Assembly (NCBI RefSeq): GCF_004354045.1
Contig: NZ_SMRT01000006.1
Span: forward strand, 255,716 to 319,715
Length of the DNA stretch: 64,000 nucleotides
Reading direction: 5' to 3'
Origin: Paenibacillus piri
Lineage (GTDB): Bacteria; Bacillota; Bacilli; Paenibacillales; NBRC-103111
How positions within the stretch are numbered: the first letter of the stretch is position 1; every line of letters starts with the position of its first letter. Shown piece by piece: positions 8,246 through 18,050 of the stretch. The notes beneath the pieces are model-generated. The model saw only the letters and a list, made by a program, of their open reading frames with translations. It had not been told where the DNA came from and made no database searches. The position numbers were made by a program, and so were the translations under genes.

Positions 8246-8446
8246 ATGAAAAACGTAATTTTGCAAGTTAAAGGCATGTCGTGCGCGCACTGTGTCAATT
8301 CCGTCGAAAAGGCTGTGAAAGGTTTGGGCGCAAGCGGATCCGTTGATTTGGCAGGCGGTAAGGTTACCGTCGATTATGATGAACATAAACTGACGCTCGA
8401 AGCTATTAAAGAAGCGATTGAAGGACAAGGCTACGATGTTGTGTAA
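8246..8446 (+). CDS. copZ: Copper chaperone CopZ
   Basis: Single heavy-metal-associated (HMA) domain, 66 residues, with the Cu(I) motif GMSCAHC at residues 10-16 and the ferredoxin-like pattern ending in EGQGYDVV. It carries Cu(I) in the cytoplasm to CopA and to CsoR. AAAGGAGAAATG precedes the start. It is 28 bases upstream of copA in the same operon. Confidence 0.95.
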   Translation: MKNVILQVKGMSCAHCVNSVEKAVKGLGASGSVDLAGGKVTVDYDEHKLTLEAIKEAIEGQGYDVV

Positions 8447-8474
8447 TTAATCGAACGAAAACGGGGTGTGCGTA

Positions 8475-10919
8475 ATGGAAGCAGCCAAGCTGGGAACGGA
8501 GCAAGCGTCTTTGCAAATTACAGGTATGACGTGCGCCGCTTGCGCCAATCGGATCGAAAAAGGGTTAAATAAGCTCGACGGCGTTAAGGAAGCGAATGTA
8601 AACTTTGCGATGGAGCGGGCGACGGTCACCTATGACCCGAAAGTGATCAATGTCGGGCAAATGGAGCAGAGCGTTCAGAAGCTTGGGTACGGCACGGTAA
8701 AAGAAACGGCCGACCTGGAGCTGGCCGGGATGTTTTGCGCAGCCTGCGCCGTCAAGATAGAAAAAACGTTGAACAAAATGCCGGGAGTCACGAACGCTGC
8801 CGTCAATTTCGCGATGGAAACGGCACGGGTCGAGTATAACCCGTTGGAAGTCTCGGTGGACGATATGCAGAAGCGGATCGAGAAGCTGGGCTATCAAGCT
8901 TTCACCAAGCAGGAACAGACCGATCCGGGCGAGCGTCGGGAGCAGGCGATAGCGCGGCAAAAGCGCAAGCTGCTGATCTCCGCCGTTCTCTCGCTGCCGC
9001 TGCTGTGGGCCATGGTCAGTCACTTCGCTTTCTTATCGTGGATCTGGATGCCGGAGCTGTTCATGAATCCGTGGTTCCAGCTGGCTCTTGCCACCCCCGT
9101 GCAATTTTATATCGGCATGCCGTTTTATGTCGGAGCTTACAAGTCACTGCGCAATAAAAGCGCCAATATGGATGTGCTTGTGTCGCTCGGCACGTCGGCC
9201 GCCTATTTCTACAGTCTTTATTTGACGATCGTCTGGGCTTCTCAGGGCGGGAGCGTTCATCATGGGCCCGCGATGTATTATGAAACGAGCGCCGTGCTCA
9301 TCACCCTGGTCATTCTCGGCAAGCTGTTCGAGTCACTCGCCAAAGGCCGCACCTCCGAAGCGATCAAGACGCTGATGGGATTGCAGGCCAAGACGGCGCT
9401 GGTCATCCGCGGCGGACAGGAGATGACGGTTCCCGTAGAAGAAGTGCTGGCCGGCGACATTGTGCTGGTTAAGCCGGGAGAGAAAATTCCGGTCGATGGT
9501 GAAGTGCTTGAAGGAACTTCGGCCGTTGACGAATCGATGCTGACCGGCGAGAGTCTCCCGGTGGAAAAGAAGAGCGGCGATACCGTCATCGGCGCGACGA
9601 TTAACAAAAATGGCAGATTGACCGTCAAGGCGACCAAGGTCGGCAAGGAAACGGCGTTGGCGCAAATCATCAAGGTCGTTGAGGAAGCGCAAGGCTCGAA
9701 GGCTCCGATTCAACGGATAGCCGATGTGATATCCGGCATCTTCGTCCCGATCGTAGTCGGGATTGCCGCCGCAGCTTTTCTTGTCTGGTACATCTGGGTC
9801 AACCCCGGAGATGTTGCGAGCGCGCTGGAGAAAGCGATCGCGATTCTCGTCATAGCGTGCCCTTGTGCGCTCGGATTGGCTACGCCAACCTCGATTATGG
9901 CGGGCTCGGGCCGCGCGGCGGAGCTGGGAGTGCTGTTTAAAGGCGGCGAGCATCTGGAATCGACGCATCGGATCGATGCCATTATTCTCGATAAAACCGG
10001 TACCGTAACAAAAGGTAAACCCGAATTGACGGATATCGTTGTCGATCATATCGACGAGCGCTCGTTTCTGCGCATGGTTGGCGCGGCGGAGAAGAGTTCG
10101 GAGCATCCGCTTGCGGAAGCGATCGTGTCGGGCATTGCCGCCAAAGGCATCGAGCTTCCGGCGGCGGAACAGTTTGAGGCTATACCGGGCTTTGGAATTC
10201 GCGCCGTCGTTGAAGGCCGGGAAATATTGGCCGGGACGCGCAGGCTGATGGCGCAATATGAGGTGCAGGCTGAGCAAGCGTTCGAACGCATGGCGAAGCT
10301 TGAGGAAGAAGGGAAGACGGCAATGCTCATTGCTGTTGACCGCCAATATGCCGGCTTGGTCGCGGTTGCCGATACGATCAAGGAAACGTCCAGGCAAGCC
10401 GTCGAGCGGTTGAAGCATATGGGGATCGAAGTCATTATGATTACGGGCGATAACGAACGGACGGCACTGGCAATCGCCAAGCAGGCCGGGATCGACCAGG
10501 TGCGGGCCGAAGTGCTTCCGGAAGGCAAGGCGGAGGAAGTGAAGAAGCTGCAGGCCCAAGGCAAAAAAGTGGCGATGGTCGGCGACGGGATCAATGACGC
10601 TCCGGCGCTGGCGATGGCGGACATCGGAATGGCGATCGGAACGGGGACCGATGTCGCGATGGAAGCGGCCGATGTAACCTTGATCCGCGGCGATTTGAAC
10701 AGCATTCCGGATGCGATCTATATGAGCCGCAAAACGATGGGCAATATCCGGCAAAACTTGTTCTGGGCGCTTGGCTACAACACGTTGGGAATCCCGATTG
10801 CGGCGCTTGGATTATTGGCTCCTTGGGTTGCGGGTGCGGCGATGGCGCTCAGCTCCGTATCGGTAGTGCTGAATGCGCTCCGGCTGCAGCGCCTGAACAT
10901 CGAGTCTCGGACAAACTAG
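8475..10919 (+). CDS. copA: Cu(I)-exporting P1B-type ATPase CopA
   Basis: 814 residues counted from ATG 8475, chosen over GTG 8466 because GGGGTG lies six bases upstream of it. Two N-terminal HMA domains carry C20-AA-C23 and C88-AA-C91. Eight membrane segments follow. The ion-channel motif CPC is at 462-464, the phosphorylated Asp is D506 in DKTGT, TGES lies near residue 358, the SEHPLAEAI histidine near residue 549, and [14 protein letters not shown] near residue 705. All are intact. It pumps Cu(I) (and possibly Ag(I)) out of the cytoplasm. Confidence 0.95.
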   Translation: MEAAKLGTEQASLQITGMTCAACANRIEKGLNKLDGVKEANVNFAMERATVTYDPKVINVGQMEQSVQKLGYGTVKETADLELAGMFCAACAVKIEKTLNKMPGVTNAAVNFAMETARVEYNPLEVSVDDMQKRIEKLGYQAFTKQEQTDPGERREQAIARQKRKLLISAVLSLPLLWAMVSHFAFLSWIWMPELFMNPWFQLALATPVQFYIGMPFYVGAYKSLRNKSANMDVLVSLGTSAAYFYSLYLTIVWASQGGSVHHGPAMYYETSAVLITLVILGKLFESLAKGRTSEAIKTLMGLQAKTALVIRGGQEMTVPVEEVLAGDIVLVKPGEKIPVDGEVLEGTSAVDESMLTGESLPVEKKSGDTVIGATINKNGRLTVKATKVGKETALAQIIKVVEEAQGSKAPIQRIADVISGIFVPIVVGIAAAAFLVWYIWVNPGDVASALEKAIAILVIACPCALGLATPTSIMAGSGRAAELGVLFKGGEHLESTHRIDAIILDKTGTVTKGKPELTDIVVDHIDERSFLRMVGAAEKSSEHPLAEAIVSGIAAKGIELPAAEQFEAIPGFGIRAVVEGREILAGTRRLMAQYEVQAEQAFERMAKLEEEGKTAMLIAVDRQYAGLVAVADTIKETSRQAVERLKHMGIEVIMITGDNERTALAIAKQAGIDQVRAEVLPEGKAEEVKKLQAQGKKVAMVGDGINDAPALAMADIGMAIGTGTDVAMEAADVTLIRGDLNSIPDAIYMSRKTMGNIRQNLFWALGYNTLGIPIAALGLLAPWVAGAAMALSSVSVVLNALRLQRLNIESRTN

Positions 10920-10929
10920 GAGGATTGAA

Positions 10930-11814
10930 ATGAAGAAGCTGCTGTTTTTATCGATAATAATCGTGGTATTGCTTACCGCATGCGGAACGAACGCGGCGAA
11001 ACAGGCAGGAGGACATTCGGGGGCTGCAGGAATGTCCCATGATGGTCATAAAACGGATGCTCCGGCCGGAGGGGGTCACGCCGCAGGACACGGGAATCAA
11101 GACAATAGCGGCGGTATCAAGTCGGATGCCGTAAAGGCGCTATGGACGCTGGCAGGAGGCAAGAAGCCGCAGGCCAATCAAGACACGTCCATCCGGATCG
11201 AAATTCAAAACGGCGGCAAGCCGATTGAACAGTTCGACGTCAATCATGAGCAGAAGCAGCATTTGATTATTGTCAGCAAAGATTTGTCTTATTTCCATCA
11301 CATCCATCCGGAATATAAGGGCAACGGCGTGTTTGAGATTACAACCCGGTTTCCGGCCGGCGGGGATTATAAGCTGATTGCCGATTTTGTTCCGACGGGA
11401 GGCAGCGCCATGAATAAGATGGAATGGGTTCATATCGAAGGCGCTCCGGCCAAATCGAAGCCAATCCAGCCGGATGCAAGCTTGACGCAAACGGTGGATG
11501 GCAAGCAGGTGACGCTTGCATTCGATCGGCTGAAGGCTAATGAGGAATTGACGCTCACGTATACAATCAAGGATGCAAGCACGAAAGCGCCGATTACGAA
11601 TCTTCAGCCGTATTTGGGAGCCATCGGCCATGTCGTTATTTTGACGGACGATGCGGAGCAATATTTACATGTGCATCCGATGGACGAAACATCATCGGGC
11701 CCGGATGCCAAATTCATGACGACGTTCCCGAAGAGCGGCGTATATAAAATATGGGGACAATTCAAACATAACGATCAAGTGTTCACGGTCCCTTTTGTGA
11801 TCAAAGTTCCTTAA
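10930..11814 (+). CDS. Histidine-rich lipoprotein of the copper operon
   Basis: 294 residues. A lipoprotein signal (LLTACG, Cys near residue 18) is followed by a Gly/His/Met-rich stretch (about residues 27-58: GGHSG, GMSHDGHK, GGGHAAGHG) suited to binding Cu outside the membrane. Two Ig-like beta domains follow, each with an H-x-HP motif (FHHIHPEYKG near 119, LHVHPMDE near 243). It lies 11 bases after copA with a GGAGG site, so it is probably induced with it. I do not recognise a named family; an extracytoplasmic copper-binding or metallochaperone role is inferred. Confidence 0.75.
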   Translation: MKKLLFLSIIIVVLLTACGTNAAKQAGGHSGAAGMSHDGHKTDAPAGGGHAAGHGNQDNSGGIKSDAVKALWTLAGGKKPQANQDTSIRIEIQNGGKPIEQFDVNHEQKQHLIIVSKDLSYFHHIHPEYKGNGVFEITTRFPAGGDYKLIADFVPTGGSAMNKMEWVHIEGAPAKSKPIQPDASLTQTVDGKQVTLAFDRLKANEELTLTYTIKDASTKAPITNLQPYLGAIGHVVILTDDAEQYLHVHPMDETSSGPDAKFMTTFPKSGVYKIWGQFKHNDQVFTVPFVIKVP

Positions 11815-11850
11815 TCCATGCTCAATCTGCAACTATTTCTTGTATCCGAC

Positions 11851-11880
11851 GAGCGCTGCCATTGTGCAGTGCTTTTTTTA
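11851..11880 (+). terminator. Terminator of the copZ-copA operon
   Basis: Arms AGCGCTGC (11852-11859) and GCAGTGCT (11866-11873), pairing fully with one G-U, followed by seven T. Confidence 0.88.
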
Positions 11881-12174
11881 TGCGCAGCTCATTTTGGACA
11901 AATCGAAATAAGGCGTGTAAAAAGTAATGAAATAAGCTATTCAACGATGTGTAATTTAATTCAACTTGAAGCTTTTTCATCGAACCTCTAAACGGGCCGA
12001 ATTACAGAGGAGGAGATTCCCGAGATTAAGAAGCGGGAGCGAATTTTACGTTCACGCTTTTCCTGTAACGATCCTGTGATGTAATATGGAGACAGGAAGT
12101 TACAGACGTTGCCATTTTTCGTCGGTGCTCTTATTCTAATAAGAGCAAAATTTACATGAAATATAGCAGGGGGG
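11881..12174 (+). promoter_or_regulatory. Intergenic leader of the AraC sensor gene with a perfect palindrome
   Basis: No gene seen. The notable site is GCTCTTATT (12127-12135) and AATAAGAGC (12138-12146), a perfect nine-base inverted repeat with a two-base centre, 29 bases before the next start. It has no T run, so it is more likely an operator or 5' UTR hairpin than a terminator. GGGGGG at 12169-12174 abuts the first ATG. Confidence 0.5.
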
Positions 12175-14529
12175 ATGATGCAATTTATGCAAACGGATAG
12201 AAGAAGGTCGGTTCGTTTTTATAAATATTTCTTGTCTTATGTTTTGCCGCTAGTTGTGATGCTCGTAATTGTAAGCGCTGTCGTTTTCAGCAACATTATA
12301 CAAACCTTCCAAGAGGAAGTGGAAACTTCGACAACGGCTGGCTTGACACAAATTCGCGATACCGTGGATGCGAGAATGAAAGAGCTGGAAAAAATCGCGC
12401 TGCAGATCGCTTCCAACCCGGATATGACGTCGTTTCGTGTAGCGGACGAGGGGTATCCAACTTATCGCGCCATCGCGGAGTTAGGGAAGTACCGATCGAG
12501 CAACTTTTTAATCTACGATATGGCGCTGATGTATACAAACCGCGATACGGGCAAACTATATGCAGCAAGCGGCGTATACAGCTATGAATCGTTTTTCGAT
12601 TACATGTATCAGTATGAAAATTGGGGGAAAGAACAGTTGTTAAAACAACTGGAGGAAATGACCTCCCCCGTCATCAGGCCCGCGGAAAACATACATATTA
12701 ACGGTGTGGATACGAAAAAGAAATTTATCACGTTTATTTGCCCCCTCCCCATTCATCAAGGAAAGCCATACGGCGCGGTTATGTTTTTAATTGAAGAAAA
12801 TATGCTGAGTCCGTATTTGATTCATATCGTGAATAAATACTCGGGTTATATGTACATTCTGGATAATCAGCATCAGCCGATTGCCGCTTTTCAGTCCGGG
12901 ACGTTGGAGCAAACGGCCAGGCAATTTTTAAGCAGCTTGGGCGGGGCGTCTTTGACCTCCCGGGGGGCTGAGATCCACAACCGGTTCGGCAATTATTCCG
13001 TGATTAAGGTTTCCTCCGATTACAACGATTGGTCCTATGTGGCGGCGATTCCGACCGATCAAATTTTGCAAAAGGTTCAAAAAAGCCGGTTCATCTTCAT
13101 TTGCTCAGCGGCAGTTATTTTTATTCTGGGCATTGTGATTTCTTATATATTGGCGAATCGAAATTACGGATCGCTGCGCACGATTGTGCAAATGATTGTC
13201 GATCGAAAAGTACTAAAGGGTACGGCGGACAATATGGATGAAATCTCCTATTTGTCGCAGGCTTTCGACGAGGTCATGACCAAGCAAGAGGGGCTGATGA
13301 GCCAATTAGGCAGTAAACGGGGGATGATGAAAGAGAGGCTGCTGCTTTCTTTGTTGAAGGGCAAGCAGGATGTTCCACCCCAGCACCTAAACAATATGAT
13401 GGAAGCGTCAACGCTGACGTTTTCTTATTCTTCTTTTATCGCGCTTGTCTTTTTCATTGATGATTATAACCGGTTTCGGTCGGAGAACAGTGTCTCGATG
13501 CAGCATTTGTTCAAATTCAGCATCATCAATATTGCTGAGGAGTTGTCCGGCGAAGCAGGACACGGGTACGGGGTCGATTTGATCGATGATCGCGGCATTG
13601 CGCTCGTTTTGAATGTAAAGCCTGACAGAGGTAGCAGAGAGTATATAACCGCGCTGGCGGAAAAAATCAAAAAATTTTACAAACAAAATTACAAATTTTC
13701 CTTAACGGTCGGGATTGGCGGCATGTACGACGATTTGTCGATGCTGTGCAGTTCCTATGCGGAAGCGAACAAAGCGATCACACACCGGTTCATGAAAGGC
13801 AACGATCAGCTGCTGTTTTATGAAGACATAGAACAGGAGCAACAGCATCCGTACCGTTATCCGGTGGAGCTGGAAGGAAATTTGACGAGAACGATCAAGC
13901 AGGGCAAGGTCGACGAAGTGCAGCTTATTATCGCCGAAATTTTCGACGGCATCTTCAAATATGCTTCACTCGAGGCGGCGAAGCATGCGTGCTCGGGCCT
14001 CATAAATGCGATCCTGCATACGGTAGACGGGATGAATGACAAGCTGCGCGGTTATTTCCATAAAGATTTAGAGTCGTTAATTAATCAGGAATTCGAAACG
14101 CTTGAACATACCAAATGCCAAGTAATCGAATTTTGCAGGCAGCTGAGCCAATATATTGCCGAAAATAAAGAAAGCAAAAATGTGGATCTTAGCGATAAAA
14201 TTGTTGCTTTTCTGGAAGAGCGTTACAGCGACCCGATGTTAAGCCAAGATTCGATTGCAAGGGAATTCGACATGTCGCCATCCTACCTGTCCCGGTTTAT
14301 CAAGGATCAGACGGGCTATACGCAAAAACAGCATATCGACAGGCTGCGCATGAATGAAGCGAAAAAGCTGCTGATCGTAAGCGAACTTACGGTTAAGCAA
14401 ATCGTCGAGCAGGTCGGCTACGTGGATGAAACGAATTTTATCCGAAAATTTAAAAAGCTTGAGGGCATTACGCCGATGCAATACCGGAAAACGAATTCAG
14501 GCGAGCATCAGAACCGAAAGTCCATATGA
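12175..14529 (+). CDS. Membrane-anchored AraC-family transcriptional regulator
   Basis: 784 residues of the two-membrane-segment AraC type common in Paenibacillus. Membrane helix 1 is at about 20-42, an extracytoplasmic sensor region spans about 43-300, helix 2 is at about 303-325, a cytoplasmic linker follows, and an AraC HTH lies at about 680-780 (DMSPSYLSRFIKDQTGYT, then VKQIVEQVGYVDETNFIRKF). It probably senses an extracellular sugar or its binding protein and activates the adjacent sulfatase-importer operon. A second ATG follows directly (12178) and could be the true start. Confidence 0.85.
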   Translation: MMQFMQTDRRRSVRFYKYFLSYVLPLVVMLVIVSAVVFSNIIQTFQEEVETSTTAGLTQIRDTVDARMKELEKIALQIASNPDMTSFRVADEGYPTYRAIAELGKYRSSNFLIYDMALMYTNRDTGKLYAASGVYSYESFFDYMYQYENWGKEQLLKQLEEMTSPVIRPAENIHINGVDTKKKFITFICPLPIHQGKPYGAVMFLIEENMLSPYLIHIVNKYSGYMYILDNQHQPIAAFQSGTLEQTARQFLSSLGGASLTSRGAEIHNRFGNYSVIKVSSDYNDWSYVAAIPTDQILQKVQKSRFIFICSAAVIFILGIVISYILANRNYGSLRTIVQMIVDRKVLKGTADNMDEISYLSQAFDEVMTKQEGLMSQLGSKRGMMKERLLLSLLKGKQDVPPQHLNNMMEASTLTFSYSSFIALVFFIDDYNRFRSENSVSMQHLFKFSIINIAEELSGEAGHGYGVDLIDDRGIALVLNVKPDRGSREYITALAEKIKKFYKQNYKFSLTVGIGGMYDDLSMLCSSYAEANKAITHRFMKGNDQLLFYEDIEQEQQHPYRYPVELEGNLTRTIKQGKVDEVQLIIAEIFDGIFKYASLEAAKHACSGLINAILHTVDGMNDKLRGYFHKDLESLINQEFETLEHTKCQVIEFCRQLSQYIAENKESKNVDLSDKIVAFLEERYSDPMLSQDSIAREFDMSPSYLSRFIKDQTGYTQKQHIDRLRMNEAKKLLIVSELTVKQIVEQVGYVDETNFIRKFKKLEGITPMQYRKTNSGEHQNRKSI

Positions 14530-14535
14530 TTTTCG

Positions 14536-14586
14536 GTTGATAAATGTACGTTCCCCAAAGGAAGGCGAAGCTGTGTATCCTTGCTC
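14536..14586 (+). repeat. Dispersed intergenic repeat, copy 2 (partial)
   Basis: Matches the central and right part of the element: TTGATAAATG, a degenerate CCCCAAAGGAA hairpin, GGCGAAGCTG and TGTATCCTTG. The left TTGCTTCGC block is missing. It lies just after the AraC stop. Confidence 0.65.
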
Positions 14587-14667
14587 GTAAATACGCATGG
14601 AAAGCCGCCGGATAGGCATTCGTATAGGCGGATGTAATAAATTGCAGATCGGTACATATCCTGCAGA

Positions 14668-14730
14668 TAGACTTTTGCAAATGGCTGTACTATAGTTCAC
14701 CGTGAAGACGGCGAGTTGATCTCGCGTCCT
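14668..14730 (+). promoter_or_regulatory. Promoter of sulfatase cluster 1
   Basis: TAGACT (14668-14673), 17-bp spacer, TATAGT (14691-14696). A dyad GACGGCGAG/CTCGCGTC (14713-14731) lies just after the expected start site and could bind the AraC regulator or form a leader hairpin. Regulation is inferred. Confidence 0.6.
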
Positions 14731-14751
14731 CAACTATGCAGGGGGTGAAAC

Positions 14752-16143
14752 ATGAATAAGCCTAATATTTTATTCATCATGAGCGATGATCATGCCGCGC
14801 ACGCAATAAGCTGCTATGGCAGTAGGATCAATACGACGCCGCAGATCGACCGCATTGCCGATGAGGGAATGCGCTTCGATAACTGCTTTTGCACCAATTC
14901 CATTTGCGCCCCGAGCCGGGCGGTCATTCTTACAGGTTTATACAATCACTTGAATGGCGTGAAAACATTGGGCGATCATTTGGACGGCCGGCAGCGAACG
15001 ATGCCCAAGCTTTTGCAGGAAAGCGGCTATCAAACGGCGATCGTAGGAAAATGGCATCTTGGACACGGAGGCGATGCCGATCCGACCGGCTTCGATTATT
15101 GGAACGTACTCCCGGGACAGGGGGATTATCACAATCCGACGTTCATCGAGATGGGGGAGGAAAAGGAATACGCAGGGTATGTCACCGATATTACGACCGA
15201 TTTGTCCATCGAATGGCTGAACCGGCGCGACAACAATAAACCGTTTTTCCTGATGCTCCATCATAAAGCGCCGCACCGCCCATGGATTCCGGATGAAAAG
15301 CATGCGCATCTGTACGAAGACGTCGACATTCCCGAACCGGAAACGTTCAACGACGACTATTCGAACCGGGCCTCGGCGGCCTCGGCCGCTCAAATGAGGG
15401 TGGAGCGGGACTTGAAGAAACGGGACTTGAAGATAGACCCGCCGGAAGGGTTGACGGCTGAGCAATTGAAAAGCTGGAAATATCAGCGCTATATCAAAGA
15501 TTATCTGCGCTGCGTCGCTTCGATTGACGACAATGTCGGGAGGATGCTTGATTGGCTGGAAGAGAACAGCGTAGCCGACAATACGATCGTCATTTATACG
15601 TCCGATCAAGGCTTTTTCCTCGGCGATCACGGCTGGTACGACAAACGCTTCATGTATGAGGAGTCGCTGCGCATGCCGTTTCTGATCCGTTATCCGCGCG
15701 AAATCAAGCCGGGTGGCGCAAACGCGCAGATGGTGCTCAATCTCGACTTCGCCCCGACGTTTCTGGATTATGCGGGAGTGGCAGTGCCTGATGATATGCA
15801 GGGGACGAGCTTGAGACCGATGCTGGGAGGCGGGACGCCCGAAGGCTGGCGCACATCGATGTATTACCGCTACTGGATGCATCTGACGCATCATTACGTT
15901 TACTCCCATTACGGCATCCGTACCGAACGGTACAAGCTGATCTACTACTACGGCGAAGCATTAGGCACGACCGATTCGATCGATGAGCCGAAGACGCCGG
16001 AGTGGGAGCTGTTCGACCTTCAGAATGACCCGTATGAAATGAATAGCGTCTACGGTGATCCGGGTTATTCCGGAATTGTGGCCGATTTGAAAGCGGAATT
16101 GGCTGAGCTGCGCGTCCAGTTTCAAGATGACGATGGCGTGTAA
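14752..16143 (+). CDS. Sulfatase (type I, formylglycine-dependent)
   Basis: 463 residues, alkaline-phosphatase superfamily. The maturation motif C-x-P-S-R is present as CAPSR with C52 becoming formylglycine. The N-terminal metal ligands are in MSDDHAAHA (D10, D11), the basic loop in GKWHLGHGG, and the second metal set in SDQGFFLGDHGWYDKR. No signal peptide is visible, so it should act in the cytoplasm on an imported sulfated sugar. Cys-type sulfatases need a maturase that is not in this window. GGGGGTGAAAC precedes the ATG. First gene of cluster 1. Confidence 0.92.
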   Translation: MNKPNILFIMSDDHAAHAISCYGSRINTTPQIDRIADEGMRFDNCFCTNSICAPSRAVILTGLYNHLNGVKTLGDHLDGRQRTMPKLLQESGYQTAIVGKWHLGHGGDADPTGFDYWNVLPGQGDYHNPTFIEMGEEKEYAGYVTDITTDLSIEWLNRRDNNKPFFLMLHHKAPHRPWIPDEKHAHLYEDVDIPEPETFNDDYSNRASAASAAQMRVERDLKKRDLKIDPPEGLTAEQLKSWKYQRYIKDYLRCVASIDDNVGRMLDWLEENSVADNTIVIYTSDQGFFLGDHGWYDKRFMYEESLRMPFLIRYPREIKPGGANAQMVLNLDFAPTFLDYAGVAVPDDMQGTSLRPMLGGGTPEGWRTSMYYRYWMHLTHHYVYSHYGIRTERYKLIYYYGEALGTTDSIDEPKTPEWELFDLQNDPYEMNSVYGDPGYSGIVADLKAELAELRVQFQDDDGV

Positions 16144-16194
16144 TGGCTGAACTTCAATCATACCCTATTCTGAAAGGAGGGAATCCGTATAAAA

Positions 16195-17103
16195 ATGGTA
16201 TCCGATCGATTTAAAACGATTCGAAAAAACTGGGATTTGTATTTGCTTATTGCCCCGGTTATTGCTTACTTTCTCATTTTTCATTACGCGCCGATGTATG
16301 GTGTGCAGATTGCCTTCAAAGATTTCATCGCAGTGAAAGGCATTGACGGAAGCCCTTGGGTAGGCTTGAAGCATTTCGAACGTTTTTTTAATTCCTTCTA
16401 TGCCTGGAGATTGATTCGCAATACGCTCGGCATTAGCTTGTACCAGCTGGCAATATCGTTTCCGGTTCCGATCGTGTTTGCGCTGCTGCTTAACGAAGTA
16501 AGAAGTCATAAGTTTAAAAGGTTTTTGCAAACGGTCACATACGCTCCGCATTTTCTGTCCACCGTCGTTATGGTCGGATTGATCCTGGTGTTTCTGTCCC
16601 CAAGGAACGGGATGGTTAATTTGGCGATCTCCGCTTTGGGAGGGGAGCCGGTTTACTTCATGACCGAAGCGGGGTGGTTTAAAACCGTCTATGTGTTTTC
16701 CGATGTGTGGCAAAATGTCGGCTGGGCCTCGATCATTTATTTGGCCGCATTAGCCGGAATCGACCCCCAGCTGTACGAAGCGGCCGTTATGGACGGAGCG
16801 AGCAAATTTAAAAGGATCATCCATATTACGATCCCTTGTTTGATGCCCACAGCCATTATTTTGCTGATCCTTAATTTTGGCCATGTCATGAGCGTCGGCT
16901 TCGAGAAGGTGTTCCTTATGCAGAACAATTTAAACATAGAGGCATCGGAAGTCATATCAACTTACGTGTATAAAAATGGCCTCGTCGGCTCCCAGTACAG
17001 CTTCTCGTCGGCAATCGGGTTGTTCAACTCGGTCATCAATTTCACCTTGTTAATCGTCGTTAACAGTATCTCGAGGCGCATCAGTCAAACGAGTCTGTGG
17101 TAG
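16195..17103 (+). CDS. Carbohydrate ABC transporter permease, LplB family
   Basis: 302 residues with six predicted membrane helices and the EAA loop at about residues 198-215 (YEAAVMDGASKFKRIIHITI). The N-terminus RKNWDLYLLIAPVIAYFLIF and HYAPMYGVQIAFKDF are typical of LplB/YteP permeases that import oligosaccharides. The AAAGGAGGG site is 14 bases upstream of the ATG, a wider spacing than usual. It forms the importer with the next two genes; the ATPase must be supplied by a shared MsmX-type subunit, because none is encoded here. Confidence 0.88.
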   Translation: MVSDRFKTIRKNWDLYLLIAPVIAYFLIFHYAPMYGVQIAFKDFIAVKGIDGSPWVGLKHFERFFNSFYAWRLIRNTLGISLYQLAISFPVPIVFALLLNEVRSHKFKRFLQTVTYAPHFLSTVVMVGLILVFLSPRNGMVNLAISALGGEPVYFMTEAGWFKTVYVFSDVWQNVGWASIIYLAALAGIDPQLYEAAVMDGASKFKRIIHITIPCLMPTAIILLILNFGHVMSVGFEKVFLMQNNLNIEASEVISTYVYKNGLVGSQYSFSSAIGLFNSVINFTLLIVVNSISRRISQTSLW

Positions 17104-17115
17104 GAGGTAGGCTTC

Positions 17116-18009
17116 ATGGGGCTAGGAACAAAGCAAAGCGCAGGAGACAGGTGGTTTGACGCCATCAACTTGTGCCTGCTGTCGCTTGTATTAATTATTG
17201 TGCTCTATCCGCTCGTTTATGTCATCAGCGCTTCGCTCAGCAATCCGCTGCTGGTGCTGCAAGGCGAAGTTTGGCTTTGGCCCAAAGAGTTGTCTTTGGA
17301 GGCTTATAAACGGGTATTCCAAAACGCGGACATCATGGTCGGCTACAAAAATACGATCTTATACACGGCCGTAGGCACTTGCGTCAATATTGTCATGACG
17401 GTCGCCGGCGCCTATCCGTTATCGCGGAGAGATTTTTTCGGGCGTAATGCGATTATGGCTTTCTTCGTATTCACGATGTTTTTCAGCGGGGGCATTATCC
17501 CTACATATTTGGTCATTAAAAGCCTGGGCATGATAAATACGTTCTGGGTCATGATATTGCCGGGCGCGGTTTCGGTATTCAATTTAATTATTATGCGGAC
17601 CTTTTTCCAAAACACGATTCCGATCGAGCTGCAAGAATCGGCATTTATGGACGGCTGCTCGAACATCCGGATTTTGGCCAGCATTGTGCTGCCGTTATCC
17701 ATGCCCATTATTGCCGTATTGATCTTGTATTATGCGGTCAGCCACTGGAATGCCTTTTTTAACGCATTGATTTATTTGTCCAACCGGCAGCAGTATCCGC
17801 TGCAGCTGTTTTTGCGGGAGCTGCTGATTCAGAACCAGATGGAGCAGATGATGTCCGGCGAGTCGGAATCGATGCTGGAGCAGCAAAATTTGGCCGAGGG
17901 GCTCAAGTACGCCATCATTGTCGTTTCCAGCTTGCCGGTGCTGATTTTGTATCCTTTCCTGCAAAAGTATTTTGAAAAAGGCATGATGATCGGCGCGATC
18001 AAGGGATAA
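17116..18009 (+). CDS. Carbohydrate ABC transporter permease, YtcP/LplC family
   Basis: 297 residues, MalG-like, with six membrane segments and an EAA-type loop (LQESAFMDGCSNIRILASIV) at about 175-195. The C-terminus MMIGAIKG is characteristic of the YtcP/LplC group. TAGGAGGTAGG precedes the ATG, 12 bases after the previous stop. Confidence 0.88.
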   Translation: MGLGTKQSAGDRWFDAINLCLLSLVLIIVLYPLVYVISASLSNPLLVLQGEVWLWPKELSLEAYKRVFQNADIMVGYKNTILYTAVGTCVNIVMTVAGAYPLSRRDFFGRNAIMAFFVFTMFFSGGIIPTYLVIKSLGMINTFWVMILPGAVSVFNLIIMRTFFQNTIPIELQESAFMDGCSNIRILASIVLPLSMPIIAVLILYYAVSHWNAFFNALIYLSNRQQYPLQLFLRELLIQNQMEQMMSGESESMLEQQNLAEGLKYAIIVVSSLPVLILYPFLQKYFEKGMMIGAIKG

Positions 18010-18050
18010 TGCGGAAAATGGCTTCTAAACATGAGAAAAGAGGGATGAGT

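Noticed and set aside
9333..10754. Long minus-strand open frame (473 codons) opposite copA
   Set aside because: It is a shadow of the strongly conserved copA frame; its product shows no domain and has no ribosome binding site. The same holds for the minus-strand frames opposite ehuA (2042-3265) and the sulfatase (14938-15909).
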